Positions 1 to 8,390 of a stretch of DNA of 50,110 nucleotides are shown here, piece by piece. The position numbers were made by a program, and so were the translations under genes. Origin of the DNA: Rhodanobacteraceae bacterium (GTDB lineage: Bacteria; Pseudomonadota; Gammaproteobacteria; Xanthomonadales; Rhodanobacteraceae); the NCBI GenBank assembly GCA_004299555.1, contig SCQU01000027.1, positions 1-50,110 of the forward strand. The letters run 5' to 3'. Every line of letters starts with the position of its first letter. Within the stretch, counting starts at the first letter, position 1. Under the pieces are notes generated by a model. The model was not told where the DNA came from, did not search any database, and worked only from the letters and a program-made list of their open reading frames with translations.

Positions 1-77
1 CGCGGCGAGACAGGGAGGTCGAGCCCGCAACCGTCGGTATCGATCGGGCAGCGCATGATTGCGCCGCGCGCAAAATG

Positions 78-188
78 GCGGCGGCCCCGCCAGCGTATCT
101 CCGGCGCACGCGTTGATCGATACCGTTGCTGCCTTCCGGCCCTGGCGGGATTTTCGATCTAGCGTCGCGGAGGCACCAACGGGGCCAC
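78..188 (-). ncRNA. ffs: 4.5S signal recognition particle RNA
   Basis: Read on the minus strand, this stretch carries the conserved SRP apical core CAGGGCCGGAAGGCAGCAA, the Ffh-binding asymmetric loop and GGAA-type tetraloop region. The ends GGTGGCCCCG and CGGGGCCGCC pair to close one long hairpin of about 111 nt, the usual size of bacterial 4.5S RNA. With Ffh it targets nascent membrane and secreted proteins to the translocon. It lies 16 bp downstream of a tRNA-Ser gene on the same strand and may share its transcript. A short hairpin at 59-73 (TTGCGC/GCGCAA) follows it without a clear U tract. The ends are placed by base pairing and could be off by a few bases. Confidence 0.93.
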
Positions 189-204
189 CATGAACTGGTG
201 AAAC

Positions 205-296
205 TGGCGGAGAGGGCGGGATTCGAACCCGCGAAGCGGTTTGACCCGCTTACACACTTTCCAGGCGTGCTCCTTCAACCACTCGGACACCTCTCC
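205..296 (-). tRNA. tRNA-Ser (anticodon GGA)
   Basis: The minus strand folds as a class II tRNA with a long variable arm. The acceptor GGAGAGG pairs with CCTCTCC, the D-arm reads GTGTCCGAGTGGTTGAAGGA, and the anticodon loop CTGGAAA (anticodon GGA) sits on stem CACGC/GTGTG. The T-arm contains GGTTCGAATCC and CCA is encoded at the 3' end. It reads UCC/UCU serine codons. A perfect palindrome at 315-330 lies just upstream. The SRP RNA follows 16 bp downstream. Confidence 0.96.
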
Positions 297-709
297 ACAT
301 ATCCCGGTTCTCATCCCGCCCGCGGGCGGGACCGTGCGGCAGCGTCCGCTGACAAGTGAACGCAGCAGGATACCGGCACCGACGCCACAGGGCAATCGCG
401 GCACACCGCATGGATGATCCTTGCGCGCTCGGCGATCTGGTGCGGCGTTCACCATGCGATCGCCGTGACGGTTCGAGGCACCGGCAATGGTCGCATAGGG
501 CACGGTATCGGAATTGCGCGCGTACAACGGTCGCGGAGCGGTTTAGTCACCAGATTGATGGGTCCGGCCTCACCCGCGCCGCCGCGAAAGCACCAGCGTC
601 GCTAGGTGGAGCCAGCCTGGCGCGGCAACGCTTCGAGCGGCCAGCGCAGGTCCGAGCGCCGCGGGCGGTACGGGTGACTCCGGCAACGTGAATGGCCGGG
701 CAGGCTTCA
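297..709. other. Intergenic region without a recognisable gene
   Basis: About 410 bp between tRNA-Ser(GGA) and the MBL hydrolase gene. Open frames here are short, arginine-rich and lack a convincing start or family signature, so I call none. The one clear structure is the perfect 16-bp palindrome CCCGCCCGCGGGCGGG at 315-330, in the expected promoter zone of the tRNA/SRP transcript. No confident promoter boxes are seen. Confidence 0.5.
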
Positions 710-1534
710 TCAGCCGGCCCCCGGCCGTACCGGCAAAGGCGCGTGCAAGGCATAGCGCCCGCCCGGCTCCGCCACGGCAAGTCCACGCGCACGCAGCGCG
801 TCCGCTTCGGCGTCGCTACCGTAGTGGTACAGCAACATCCGGCTGCGCAACTCCGGTGAATACTCGCGTTCGAGGTCGTCCACGCCGGTGTGCGACGGAT
901 TGCCGTGCAAGGCGCAGTCGTGCGCAATCAACGTGTGCTCGCCGGCAATGGCCGCCACCACTTCAGGAATCGGGCGGGTATCACCGGTCCAGACGAAACA
1001 CCCGGCCAGCGCGACCCCGAACGAAGTACCCGGCGCGTGGTGACGCGTGGCAAACACGTCAAACCACAGGTCATCCAGCCAAAACCCGCGCGACAACGGA
1101 ATCAAGTGGAACCCTTCCCAGAAATTCGCGCCACCTTCGGCCACCGCATTGGGATAATCCGCCACTCGCGCCTGCAGGACCGGCACCAGGTTCGCGTGCA
1201 TGAACAGCTTGACCCGCCCGCGCCGCGCCACGTCGAACCACGCGGCATAAAACAGGCGCTCCAATCCGGCCACATGATCCATGTGCGCATGGGTGATGAA
1301 GACGGCCGGCGGCAACGCCCCATGCGCGCGCAGGTAATGTTCGAGCGTGCCGGGCCCGCAATCGATCAGCAGCAGCGGCTCACCGTCGCGTTCGAGTACG
1401 GCACCGGAAGATCCAAGGTCGATCGCGCTGGCGGCACCGGTGCCAAGGACGTGCAGCGACCACGCGTCGCGCCGATCATGCACGCCGCTCTTCCCCTCCG
1501 AGGTGGTCGCACCCGCCACGGCATCAATCATCAC
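710..1534 (-). CDS. MBL-fold metallo-hydrolase, RNase Z-like
   Basis: A 274-residue cytosolic protein of the metallo-beta-lactamase superfamily. The dinuclear metal motif THAHMDH is at residues 81-87, preceded by the strand DCGPGTLEHY. Further ligand-bearing segments are ATRHHAPG near 162-169, WTGDT near 182-186 and a late YHYGSD near 236. The order matches the RNase Z / phosphodiesterase branch rather than beta-lactamases. No signal peptide is present. Its ATG start overlaps the kdkA stop by 4 bp, so the two genes are probably translated together. The substrate (tRNA 3' trailer, cyclic nucleotide or other phosphodiester) cannot be told from sequence. Confidence 0.82.
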   Translation of the reverse strand: MMIDAVAGATTSEGKSGVHDRRDAWSLHVLGTGAASAIDLGSSGAVLERDGEPLLLIDCGPGTLEHYLRAHGALPPAVFITHAHMDHVAGLERLFYAAWFDVARRGRVKLFMHANLVPVLQARVADYPNAVAEGGANFWEGFHLIPLSRGFWLDDLWFDVFATRHHAPGTSFGVALAGCFVWTGDTRPIPEVVAAIAGEHTLIAHDCALHGNPSHTGVDDLEREYSPELRSRMLLYHYGSDAEADALRARGLAVAEPGGRYALHAPLPVRPGAG

Positions 1535-2298
1535 GACCCTCCGGCACCGCGTTCATAGCCGCGCATCAGCGGCCCCCAGATTTCACCGTCCAGTGCGGCC
1601 TCGTCATGATCGCACGCGCCAACTTTCAGCAGCGACCGCTTGAGCCGGGCCAGATTGGACAGCTTCCACGCCGTGCCGCCCTGGCGGATTTCGCTGCGGT
1701 CGAAATCGATCAGCCACAACGCATCTCCCGCCAGCAGGATGTTGTGCGCGTTCAGATCGGCGTGGTCCACGCCGGCCACATGGAAACGCGCGACCAGCGC
1801 GCCGATTCGCTCGGCAACTCCGGCGTCAAACCGTTGCGCGGCGATCAGTTCGGCCACGGTTTGGGCGTTCCCGATTGTGCGCGTGATCAGATCCGCCGTG
1901 TAGTACACCCCGCGCTGCCGGTAGCGCGCGGCGACCGGCTCGGGTACCGGCAACCCACGGCGAGACAGTTCGGCCAGCAGGGAAAATTCAGCAAAACCAC
2001 GACTGCGCGAGCGCCCGTTCCAGACGTAACGGTCACCGAGCAACGGCGTCATCCAGCCACCCCGCCGGTAGTGCCGCAGCACGCACGGTCCGACGGGCGT
2101 GTCCAGAAACGCCACCCCACCGCGCCCGCCGTTGCCTGCGCATTGCCGCCCCTGCGCCGCCCACCACGCCGGATCAAACCAATCGCCGGTCGGGATCGCC
2201 GGAAGCGCCGCATCAAGCACCATGGCACCGTCGGCCAATGCGACAATGCGCGGGTCGACGGCGCGGCGTTCGGCGTCTGGATGCGTCGCTGCGTTCAC
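1531..2298 (-). CDS. kdkA: 3-deoxy-D-manno-octulosonic acid (Kdo) kinase
   Basis: A 255-residue kinase-fold protein of the KdkA/WaaP type. The catalytic loop HADLNAHN is at residues 179-186 and the metal-binding IDFDRS at 197-202. Upstream are the conserved VLRHYRRGGW (73-82) and a segment starting at GDRYVWNG (88-95). KdkA phosphorylates the 4-position of Kdo in lipopolysaccharides built on a single Kdo, at the inner face of the inner membrane. The start is a GTG. It is divergently transcribed from waaC with only 24 bp between the two starts, so both genes must share a compact promoter region. Distinguished from WaaP by length and by the single-Kdo neighbourhood; the exact position phosphorylated is inferred from the family. 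Confidence 0.88.
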   Translation of the reverse strand: MNAATHPDAERRAVDPRIVALADGAMVLDAALPAIPTGDWFDPAWWAAQGRQCAGNGGRGGVAFLDTPVGPCVLRHYRRGGWMTPLLGDRYVWNGRSRSRGFAEFSLLAELSRRGLPVPEPVAARYRQRGVYYTADLITRTIGNAQTVAELIAAQRFDAGVAERIGALVARFHVAGVDHADLNAHNILLAGDALWLIDFDRSEIRQGGTAWKLSNLARLKRSLLKVGACDHDEAALDGEIWGPLMRGYERGAGGS

Positions 2299-2322
2299 GC
2301 CCCAAGTCTACCAAGCCGTGCC

Positions 2323-3369
2323 ATGCCCGCACTTCCCCAGTCCATTTGCCTGCTGCGCACTTCGGCGCTGGGTGATGTCACCCACGTCGTACCACTGGTG
2401 CGTACCTTGCAGGCCCTGGCGCCGGCGACCCGCTTGACCTGGATCATCGGCAAACTGGAATACAGGCTGGTCGGTGATGTCCCCGGCGTCGAGTTTGTCG
2501 TGTTCGACAAGGCCGCGGGCATACGCGGCATGCGCGCCGTCCGCCACGCGCTGCGAGCACACCACTTCGACGCGCTGCTGCACATGCAGGTCGCCCTGCG
2601 CGCCAATCTGCTGTCGCTGAACGTGCGCGCGGATCGCAGGATTGGCTATGACCGCGCCCGTTCCAGGGATTTGCACGGCTGGTTCGTCCGGGAACGCATC
2701 CCGGCGCGAACGGGCCAGCACGTCCTGGATGCAATCGGCAGCTTCATCGAGCCGCTGGGGTTGGTGCAGACGCAGGTGCGCTGGGACATTCCGATTCCGG
2801 CCGCTGCATGCAGCTGGGCCGCGACGCAATGGCCGGACGATGGCCAGCCCACGCTGCTCATCAGTGCCGCATCCAGCCACGTCCTGCGCATCTGGCAACC
2901 GGAACGTTACGCCGCCATTGCCGACCATGCCGCGCGGGCCCTCCACATGCGGGTCGTACTGACCGGCGGGCCCTCTATGGCCGAACGCCGCCTGGGCGAT
3001 GCGATCCTGGCGCGTGCGAAAACCCAGCCGCTCGATCTGATCGGACGCGATACCCTGAAGCGTGCGTTGGCGTTGTATCAGCGTGCGACGCTGGTACTGG
3101 CGCCGGATTCTGGCCCGATGCACATGGCGAATGCGGTCGGTACCCGCATCCTTGGCCTCCACGCGGCCAGCAACCCCGCACGCTCGGGGCCCTACTCCGA
3201 CCGCCGCTGGTGCGTCGACCGTTACGATGCCGCCGCGCGCAAATTTCTGCGCAAGCCAGCGGCAGAAATCGCCTGGGGCACAAAAATCGAGCGCCCCGGC
3301 GTGATGGATCTGATTACGCTGGATGACGTCGTCGAAAGGCTCGAAGCCGCGCTTCAGGCCGCGCCGTAG
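2323..3369 (+). CDS. waaC: Lipopolysaccharide heptosyltransferase I (GT9)
   Basis: A 348-residue family 9 glycosyltransferase. The N-terminal nucleotide-binding fold begins ICLLRTSALGDVTH at residues 7-20. The C-terminal donor-binding half contains VVLTGGPSMAERRLGD and the hallmark LAPDSGPMHMANAVGT, which holds the ADP-heptose site. WaaC adds the first L,D-heptose to Kdo2- or Kdo-lipid A in the cytosol. I chose the ATG at 2323 because it begins immediately before the first beta-strand; the open frame extends further upstream only into kdkA antisense sequence. It is somewhat longer than E. coli WaaC (about 320 residues). Its 3' end overlaps the convergent DUF6165 gene by 16 bp. Confidence 0.88.
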   Translation: MPALPQSICLLRTSALGDVTHVVPLVRTLQALAPATRLTWIIGKLEYRLVGDVPGVEFVVFDKAAGIRGMRAVRHALRAHHFDALLHMQVALRANLLSLNVRADRRIGYDRARSRDLHGWFVRERIPARTGQHVLDAIGSFIEPLGLVQTQVRWDIPIPAAACSWAATQWPDDGQPTLLISAASSHVLRIWQPERYAAIADHAARALHMRVVLTGGPSMAERRLGDAILARAKTQPLDLIGRDTLKRALALYQRATLVLAPDSGPMHMANAVGTRILGLHAASNPARSGPYSDRRWCVDRYDAAARKFLRKPAAEIAWGTKIERPGVMDLITLDDVVERLEAALQAAP

Positions 3370-3752
3370 TCCTGGTAGGACTTTTCCTCGACCAGCCGCG
3401 AGCCGAGCTTGACGTTGATCGCCCGCTTGACGGCCGCCCGCCGGTCGTTGGTGCGATAGACGGCCCGGGCCAGTTCAATGAATCGCGCATCGAATGCCCG
3501 CGTCCGTTCCTTCACGCGAATCTCGTCCTCGATCTCCCACAGCGACTCGTTGATGCGCTTCAACTCGGCGCGCTCGGCCGTGATATCGGTGCCGGCCGCC
3601 GGATCGCGCGACCACAGCGATTCCAGCAACTGCAGCTCGTCACGCACGTTGGCGAGCTTGGCGGCGTCGGTCATCCGCTCGGACTTGATCTCGAGGATGG
3701 TGATCTTGTCTATCAGTTCACCGTGCGAAACGGGTACGGAAATGATGCTCAT
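3354..3752 (-). CDS. DUF6165 family protein
   Basis: A 132-residue soluble protein starting MSIISVPVSHGELIDK, followed by ITILEIKSERM, a long charged helical middle rich in Glu, Lys and Arg, and ending VEEKSYQDYGAA. This matches a small conserved family often found beside LPS genes, whose function is not known. No signal peptide, membrane segment or catalytic motif is visible. The upstream frame extension is tRNA sequence, so the ATG at 3752 is the true start. It converges with waaC and overlaps its last 16 bp. Confidence 0.82.
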   Translation of the reverse strand: MSIISVPVSHGELIDKITILEIKSERMTDAAKLANVRDELQLLESLWSRDPAAGTDITAERAELKRINESLWEIEDEIRVKERTRAFDARFIELARAVYRTNDRRAAVKRAINVKLGSRLVEEKSYQDYGAA

Positions 3753-3806
3753 GCCAGTAGCGCCAGACCGGGAATCGGCTAGCGTAGCAACTTCGCCCAG
3801 ACACGC

Positions 3807-3850
3807 AAAACGCCCGCGAAGGGCGTTTTTGTTTCTGGCGGAGGGGAAGG
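3807..3850 (-). repeat. Second copy of tRNA-Ser terminator with decayed tRNA 3' end
   Basis: The hairpin AAAACGCCCTTCGCGGGCGTTTT (minus strand, 3807-3830) nearly duplicates the terminator at 3970-3993, 163 bp away. Immediately upstream on the minus strand is CCTCCGCCAGAAACA, matching the tRNA 3' end and trailer. Further back the match decays, so no tRNA can fold here. It is a remnant of a duplicated tRNA-Ser 3' end. Confidence 0.75.
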
Positions 3851-3859
3851 ATGGTACGC

Positions 3860-3946
3860 GGCACATCCCTGTGCCTCGCCCTGCGGGTAGCTTCGCTGTA
3901 CGGATCGGCTGCCCTGCCGATCCGTCGAACCCGGACGCTGCGTCCA
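3860..3946 (-). repeat. Structured intergenic repeat, copy 1 (two hairpins and linker)
   Basis: On the minus strand this holds, in order, a short stem GGACG/CGTCC (3933-3945), a 9-bp stem CGGATCGGC/GCCGATCCG (3901-3924), the linker TACAGCGA (3893-3900), and the stem GGCACA-GGGA-TGTGCC (3860-3875). The same order of hairpin, TACAGCGA and a stem around CAGGGATG appears in the 148-bp repeats at 4068-4363. The stem bases differ but still pair, which suggests that structure is conserved. Confidence 0.65.
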
Positions 3947-3969
3947 CCCCACCACACCCACAAAAACAG

Positions 3970-3993
3970 AAAACGCCCGCGAGGGGCGTTTTT
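3970..3993 (-). terminator. Rho-independent terminator of tRNA-Ser(CGA)
   Basis: The minus strand reads AAAAACGCCCCTCGCGGGCGTTTT a few bases past the encoded CCA of tRNA-Ser(CGA). The stem AACGCCC/GGGCGTT ends in a short U run and is flanked upstream by A's. A near-identical hairpin lies at 3807-3830. Confidence 0.75.
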
Positions 3994-3998
3994 GTTTC

Positions 3999-4089
3999 TG
4001 GCGGAGAGGGAGGGATTCGAACCCTCGTTACGGCATAACCGTAAACCGGATTTCGAATCCGGCGCGATCGACCACTCCGCCACCTCTCC
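3999..4089 (-). tRNA. tRNA-Ser (anticodon CGA)
   Basis: A complete class II tRNA on the minus strand: acceptor GGAGAGG/CCTCTCC, anticodon stem CCGGA/TCCGG with loop TTCGAAA (anticodon CGA), a long variable arm, T-arm GGTTCGAATCC, and encoded CCA. It reads UCG codons. A terminator follows at 3970-3993. The first 22 bases of this gene recur exactly or nearly so in tandem upstream (4216-4237, partly 4364-4378), so the gene sits inside a rearranged repeat array. Confidence 0.96.
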
Positions 4090-4378
4090 AAAACCTGTAG
4101 CATCCGGTGCGGTGGGGACACCTCCCGGCGCGTTGTTCGCCTCATCCCTGAGGCTCACCCCTCGCTGTACTCGGGGCCAGCCTGCGGCTGTCCGAATTTG
4201 TTCCAGACAAATTCGTCGACCACTCCGCCACCTCTCCAAAACCTGTAGCATCCGGTGCGGTGGGGACACCTCCCGGCGCGTTGTTCGCCTCATCCCTGAG
4301 GCTCACCCCTCGCTGTACTTGGGGCCAGCCTGCGGCTGTCCGAATTTGTTCCAGACAAATTCGTCGACCACCCCGCCA
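4068..4378 (-). repeat. Tandem 148-bp repeat containing tRNA-Ser 5' fragments
   Basis: Two almost identical 148-bp units (4068-4215 and 4216-4363; one visible C/T difference, at 4171 versus 4319) are followed by a partial third start at 4364. Each begins, on the plus strand, with the end of the tRNA-Ser(CGA) 5' part (TCGACCACTCCGCCACCTCTCC). It then carries the leader, a stem around CAGGGATG (4139-4154, 4287-4302), a CAGCC/GGCTG stem, and a perfect 9-bp stem CGAATTTGT/ACAAATTCG (4193-4215, 4341-4363). Only the first unit joins a complete tRNA. The region 4379-4541 beyond it shows no gene. Confidence 0.9.
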
Positions 4379-4541
4379 GGCTTCAGAAACGGTCGCCCAA
4401 GGCTGCACCGATCGCGGTGGCCCGCCGCAATGGGTCGCCCATCATACCGGCCTTCACGGCCACTTCCAACTGCCAACCTGGCCCCACGGCAGCTACGTAC
4501 CCAAGCTGGCCTCGGCGCAGCGGAACGTCAACGGCGATGCG

Positions 4542-6029
4542 CTACCGCCGTTTGCAACTTGCGATGCTGAGCCGTTTGCCAACCCGCAGGTCACCGGCTG
4601 AATGCAGGCCGTTGTCACGTACCAGCCGCGCCACGCTGTCGCAATGGAATTTCAGGGCGATGGCATACAGCGTGTCGCCCTTGCGCACGGTGTAGTGCGG
4701 GGACTTCCGTGCCGGCGGATCTGCGGCAGCGACTGCCTGCGGTGGCGGCGTCGGCAACTGCGCCGCCTGCAACTGGCTCGCCAGCGCAACCCACCTGCCG
4801 GTCACGCACGCGGTCTTGTAGGCACCCTGCAGGAACTTTGGCAGGTTCACCCGGGTGCCCGCCGGTTGCACCTGTGCAGGGTCCATTTGCGGATTGAGGT
4901 TGCGCAGCGTGCGATACCAGCCATAGCGCGCACCGTCATCGTCACCCAGACACACCGTCAATTCGTTCAACGACGCCGCCGCTGCCAGATTGACGAACCC
5001 GGGCGATCCGTCGACCCGCGGGAAATGCAGGTTGTAGCGCTCCGGATGCAAAAACAACCACGCGGCAGCCAACACCATGGGCACATACGCGCGCGTTTCG
5101 GGCGACAGCGCAAAATAAACGTCCGGATCCCAAAAACTGGATTGGGGCGCATGCGCCACCAGCCGCCCCAGCCTGCCTTCGCCGCCGTTGTAGGCGGCCA
5201 GCACCAAGGCCAGGTTGTCGTTCAATGCCCCGAGTTGCTCGTTGAGGTATGCCGCGGTCGCACGCGCCTCCATGGTCGGGTCGAAGCGCTGATCAAACCC
5301 GTCGACCGTGTTGAGCCCAAAACGCGCGCCCGTGGCCGGCATGAATTGCAACGGCCCGGCCGCGCCTGAACGTGAGACCGCATGCACCCGGCCACCCGAC
5401 TCCTTGGCGATCAACCCAAACAGGATCGCCTCGGGAAGTCCGGCCTTGTGGAACTCGGGCCACATCTGGAACCGCAGGTACTGGTAATCCACATACGCGC
5501 GGACCAGGTTGGGCCGCAGCCGCGTCAACCAGACCTGCAGCGCCGCCTGCACGGTGTCGTTGTTGGCGACCAGATCCGACAATTTGTGATCGTGCAGCAA
5601 CTGTATGGTGCGCTGGGCCTGCGGCAGCGTCGCAAGCACGCCCGCATCGCCTGCCGTATCAGCCTGGTCATCCGGTCCCAACGCCTGGTCATCGTCCTCG
5701 GTGCCGAGGAAACTGCCATCCTTCAAGCGCAGCGCGCGATCGTACGCGGACAGGAAGCGCGCGGTATCGCAACCGGCCGTGTTGACGCAACGATCGGACG
5801 CACTGCGCATCGCGTCAAGGGCAGACTCGAGCGTCTTTTGTGAGGCTGCGTTGTCGCCGCGCCGCGCAAGCTCCAGCGCCTGATCGTACTGCTTGCTGGC
5901 CTGGGCCAAGGTCGCATAGAGGCCGTTCACGCCACCTGCGGCGGCAGCCCGTGCGGGTGCCTGCGCGCAACCGGCCACTGCGCCCAGCACGCCAACCAGC
6001 ACCACGTACCCCAGTTGCCGCCACATCAT
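4542..6029 (-). CDS. Membrane-bound lytic murein transglycosylase, MltD-like
   Basis: A 495-residue lipoprotein. The signal sequence has the lipobox VAGC with Cys21, implying an outer-membrane anchor. An SLT domain follows: AKESGG at about residues 208-213 holds the catalytic Glu, then GAAGPLQFMPATGARFGL and LVLAAYNGGEGRLGRL. A single C-terminal LysM module (HYTVRKGDTLYAIALKF and onward, about 443-490) should bind peptidoglycan. The enzyme cleaves the MurNAc-GlcNAc bond to leave 1,6-anhydro-MurNAc ends. I preferred the ATG at 6029 because the hydrophobic signal follows at once; an in-frame ATG at 6059 is also possible. E. coli MltD has two LysM modules; only one is evident here. Confidence 0.88.
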   Translation of the reverse strand: MMWRQLGYVVLVGVLGAVAGCAQAPARAAAAGGVNGLYATLAQASKQYDQALELARRGDNAASQKTLESALDAMRSASDRCVNTAGCDTARFLSAYDRALRLKDGSFLGTEDDDQALGPDDQADTAGDAGVLATLPQAQRTIQLLHDHKLSDLVANNDTVQAALQVWLTRLRPNLVRAYVDYQYLRFQMWPEFHKAGLPEAILFGLIAKESGGRVHAVSRSGAAGPLQFMPATGARFGLNTVDGFDQRFDPTMEARATAAYLNEQLGALNDNLALVLAAYNGGEGRLGRLVAHAPQSSFWDPDVYFALSPETRAYVPMVLAAAWLFLHPERYNLHFPRVDGSPGFVNLAAAASLNELTVCLGDDDGARYGWYRTLRNLNPQMDPAQVQPAGTRVNLPKFLQGAYKTACVTGRWVALASQLQAAQLPTPPPQAVAAADPPARKSPHYTVRKGDTLYAIALKFHCDSVARLVRDNGLHSAGDLRVGKRLSIASCKRR

Positions 6030-6389
6030 GCGCAACCCGCCAAACGAGCCAACAGCCATGCACCGTAGCGTGACCGCGCAAACGACTCAAGCCCCGGGCC
6101 CCACCGTACAATCAAAGCCGCATGACAGGGTTGCGTACCAGGAACGCGCGTGAACAACATTCCAACCCGCCGCAACGGGGCCGCCAGCGCCAAGCTCGAC
6201 CCGCGCTTGCGCAGCCGCCACGGCACGATCGCCGCTGTCGGTACGGAACAAAGCGTATCGTGGGGGGTGCCGGCAGAAGGCTGCCCGTGCGTTGGAACGC
6301 CGACCTTCCTGGCCGGCGTCGAAACTCATATCCGCCCGCGAAATTCCGGGGGACTGCCGCACGGTATTTTCAGCGGCAAGCGGTGAGCC
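6030..6389. other. Divergent intergenic region between transglycosylase and greB
   Basis: About 330-360 bp separating two divergent genes, so it should hold both promoters. Short open frames exist (for example 6150-6386 on the plus strand) but have no recognisable family signature or good ribosome-binding site. No strong hairpin or operator was identified. Confidence 0.4.
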
Positions 6390-6890
6390 ATGTCACGCTG
6401 GCGCCCACCCCAACCCCACTCCACCGCGATCATCACGCCGGATGGATTCGCCGCGCTCAAGGCCGAGCTGGATCACCTGTGGCGCGAACTGCGCCCCGAG
6501 GTCGTCAAGGCACTCGCCGCCGCCGCTGCGGAAGGCGACCGCTCCGAGAACGCCGAGTACACCTATCGCAAGAAGCAGCTCGGTGAAATCGACCGCCGCG
6601 TGCGCTACCTGTCCAAGCGCATCCCGGCACTGCAGGTGGCCGCAGGCACCCCGGCCGATCGTAGCGCGGTGTTCTTTGGTGCCTGCATCGAAATCGAAAA
6701 CGTCGACAACGGCGACACCCACACCTACCGCATCGTGGGTCCGGACGAGACCGATGCAAAAAAAGGCTGGATCAGCATCGACTCGCCGCTGGCCCGCGCG
6801 GCGCTGAAAAAGCACGTCGGCGATGAATTCGAGGCCGAACTGCCGGCCGGCAAGACCCGGTTCGAGGTGCTCTCGGTAAGCTATCGGTAG
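6390..6890 (+). CDS. greB: Transcription elongation factor GreB
   Basis: A 166-residue Gre factor. The N-terminal coiled coil (about 20-80) contains [20 protein letters not shown], with the acidic tip residues that enter the RNA polymerase secondary channel. The C-terminal FKBP-like domain contains [25 protein letters not shown] and a [11 protein letters not shown] stretch. It rescues backtracked polymerase by stimulating transcript cleavage. The [20 protein letters not shown] segment and RIVG-DE spacing fit GreB better than GreA. It converges with rimO across a 57-bp gap containing a small hairpin. Confidence 0.92.
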   Translation: MSRWRPPQPHSTAIITPDGFAALKAELDHLWRELRPEVVKALAAAAAEGDRSENAEYTYRKKQLGEIDRRVRYLSKRIPALQVAAGTPADRSAVFFGACIEIENVDNGDTHTYRIVGPDETDAKKGWISIDSPLARAALKKHVGDEFEAELPAGKTRFEVLSVSYR

Positions 6891-6931
6891 GAACTGGTCA
6901 TGCCTGGAACTTCCCTGGCCTTGGGGCACCA

Positions 6932-6946
6932 CGGCACACCGTGCCG
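6932..6946. terminator. Hairpin between convergent greB and rimO
   Basis: CGGCAC-ACC-GTGCCG is a perfect 6-bp stem placed exactly between the two convergent stop codons. There is no strong U tract on either side, so efficient intrinsic termination is uncertain. Confidence 0.4.
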
Positions 6947-6947
6947 C

Positions 6948-8273
6948 CTACACTTGATGCTCAAGGACGGCCGCCAGGTCATGCTCGCCCGCAGCGGTGA
7001 CGCGTACGTCGGCAAATTGGCCTGGCTTGAGCGACGCGCCGTCGGCGATACGCACCACGCCGTCGATCTCCGGCGCATCGGCGGCCGAGCGGGCCGTGGC
7101 ACCGCCGACGTCCACCGCATCCACCAGCACCCTGAGCGTGCGGCCAATCTTGCACTGCAATTTCGCCGCGGAGATTTGGGCCTGCACCTGCATGAAACGC
7201 TCCAGGCGATCTTCCTTCAGTTCTTCCGGTATGGTACCGGGAAGCTCGTTGGCCCTCGCACCGCCGACCGGCGAATACGCAAACGCCCCGACGCGGTCGA
7301 GTGTGGCCTCGCGCAGGAAGTCCAGCAATTCCTCGAACTCGGCATCGGTCTCGCCCGGAAAGCCGACGATGAAGGTGCTGCGGATGGTCAAATCCGGGCA
7401 GACCTTGCGCCACGCCCGGATGCGTTCCAGTGTTTTCTCGGCGTGCGCCGGCCGCTTCATCAACTTCAGGATGCGCGGCGATGCATGCTGGAACGGCACG
7501 TCGAGGTACGGCAGGATCCGGCCCTCCGCCATCAGCGGGATCACCTCGTCCACGTGCGGGTACGGGTATACATAGTGCAGCCGTACCCACGCGCCGAGCT
7601 CGCCCAAACCGCGGCAGAGGTCAAGCATCCGCGTCTGGTAGGTCTTGCCGCGCCACGTCCGCTCGGCGTATTTCGTGTCCACGCCGTACGCGCTGGTGTC
7701 CTGCGAAATCACCAGCAGTTCCTTGACGCCGGCCCGCACCAGTTTTTCGGCCTCGACGAGCACCTGGTCGATGGGCCGCGAGACCAGTTTGCCGCGCAGC
7801 GTCGGAATGATGCAGAACGTGCAATGGTGGTTGCAACCTTCTGAAATCTTGAGATACGCGTAATGCCGCGGTGTCAGCTTGACCCCGGTGTCGGGCACCA
7901 GATCGACAAACGGATCGTGCGGCTTGGGCAGCACCGCATGCACCGCGTTCATCACGCTGGCGTAGTCCTGCGGACCGGTAACCGCGAGCACGTCGGGGTA
8001 GGCTTCGCGGATCAGCGCCTCGCGCTTGCCAAGGCAGCCGGTCACGATGACCTTGCCGTTTTCGTGCAGCGCCTCGCCGATCGCGTCCAGCGACTCCTGC
8101 ACCGCGGCGTCGATGAATCCGCAGGTGTTGACGATGACCGCGTTGGCCTTGTCGTACCGCGGCACGATCCCGTAGCCTTCGGCCTTCAGCTGCGTCAGGA
8201 TGCGTTCGGAATCAACCAGCGCTTTGGGGCAGCCGAGACTGACAAAGCCGATTTGGGGCGTGCTTGATGGCAT
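6948..8273 (-). CDS. rimO: Ribosomal protein S12 methylthiotransferase RimO
   Basis: A 441-residue radical SAM enzyme, the same length as E. coli RimO. The N-terminal MTTase domain has the cluster cysteines C15 ([14 protein letters not shown]), C51 and C80. The radical SAM motif CNHHCTFC gives C147, C151 and C154. A C-terminal TRAM domain ends the protein. It adds a methylthio group to the conserved aspartate of ribosomal protein S12. I chose the ATG at 8273; the longer frame upstream runs into intergenic sequence. RimO-specific residues such as [13 protein letters not shown] separate it from MiaB. Confidence 0.95.
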   Translation of the reverse strand: MPSSTPQIGFVSLGCPKALVDSERILTQLKAEGYGIVPRYDKANAVIVNTCGFIDAAVQESLDAIGEALHENGKVIVTGCLGKREALIREAYPDVLAVTGPQDYASVMNAVHAVLPKPHDPFVDLVPDTGVKLTPRHYAYLKISEGCNHHCTFCIIPTLRGKLVSRPIDQVLVEAEKLVRAGVKELLVISQDTSAYGVDTKYAERTWRGKTYQTRMLDLCRGLGELGAWVRLHYVYPYPHVDEVIPLMAEGRILPYLDVPFQHASPRILKLMKRPAHAEKTLERIRAWRKVCPDLTIRSTFIVGFPGETDAEFEELLDFLREATLDRVGAFAYSPVGGARANELPGTIPEELKEDRLERFMQVQAQISAAKLQCKIGRTLRVLVDAVDVGGATARSAADAPEIDGVVRIADGASLKPGQFADVRVTAAGEHDLAAVLEHQV

Positions 8274-8390
8274 GGCTGCAACCCGCAAAACGCGTATTGT
8301 AGGGCAGCGGCAGCCGGACATCGGCGCAAAAAAAGCGATGGGTCTTGCGACGCATCGCCGTGTCCCTTCCCGGCACTGGCACGAGGCCCG

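Noticed and set aside
159-527. 122-residue minus-strand open frame at the left end
   Set aside because: It runs through the tRNA-Ser and the SRP RNA; the EVSEWLKEHAWK stretch is simply translated tRNA.
3718-4408. Minus-strand open frames with the phrase GEVAEWS repeated
   Set aside because: They are translations of tRNA-Ser and its tandem fragments and have no protein-level support.
6150-6386. 78-residue plus-strand frame upstream of greB
   Set aside because: It begins with GTG without a good ribosome-binding site and has no recognisable features; the gap is better seen as a promoter region.
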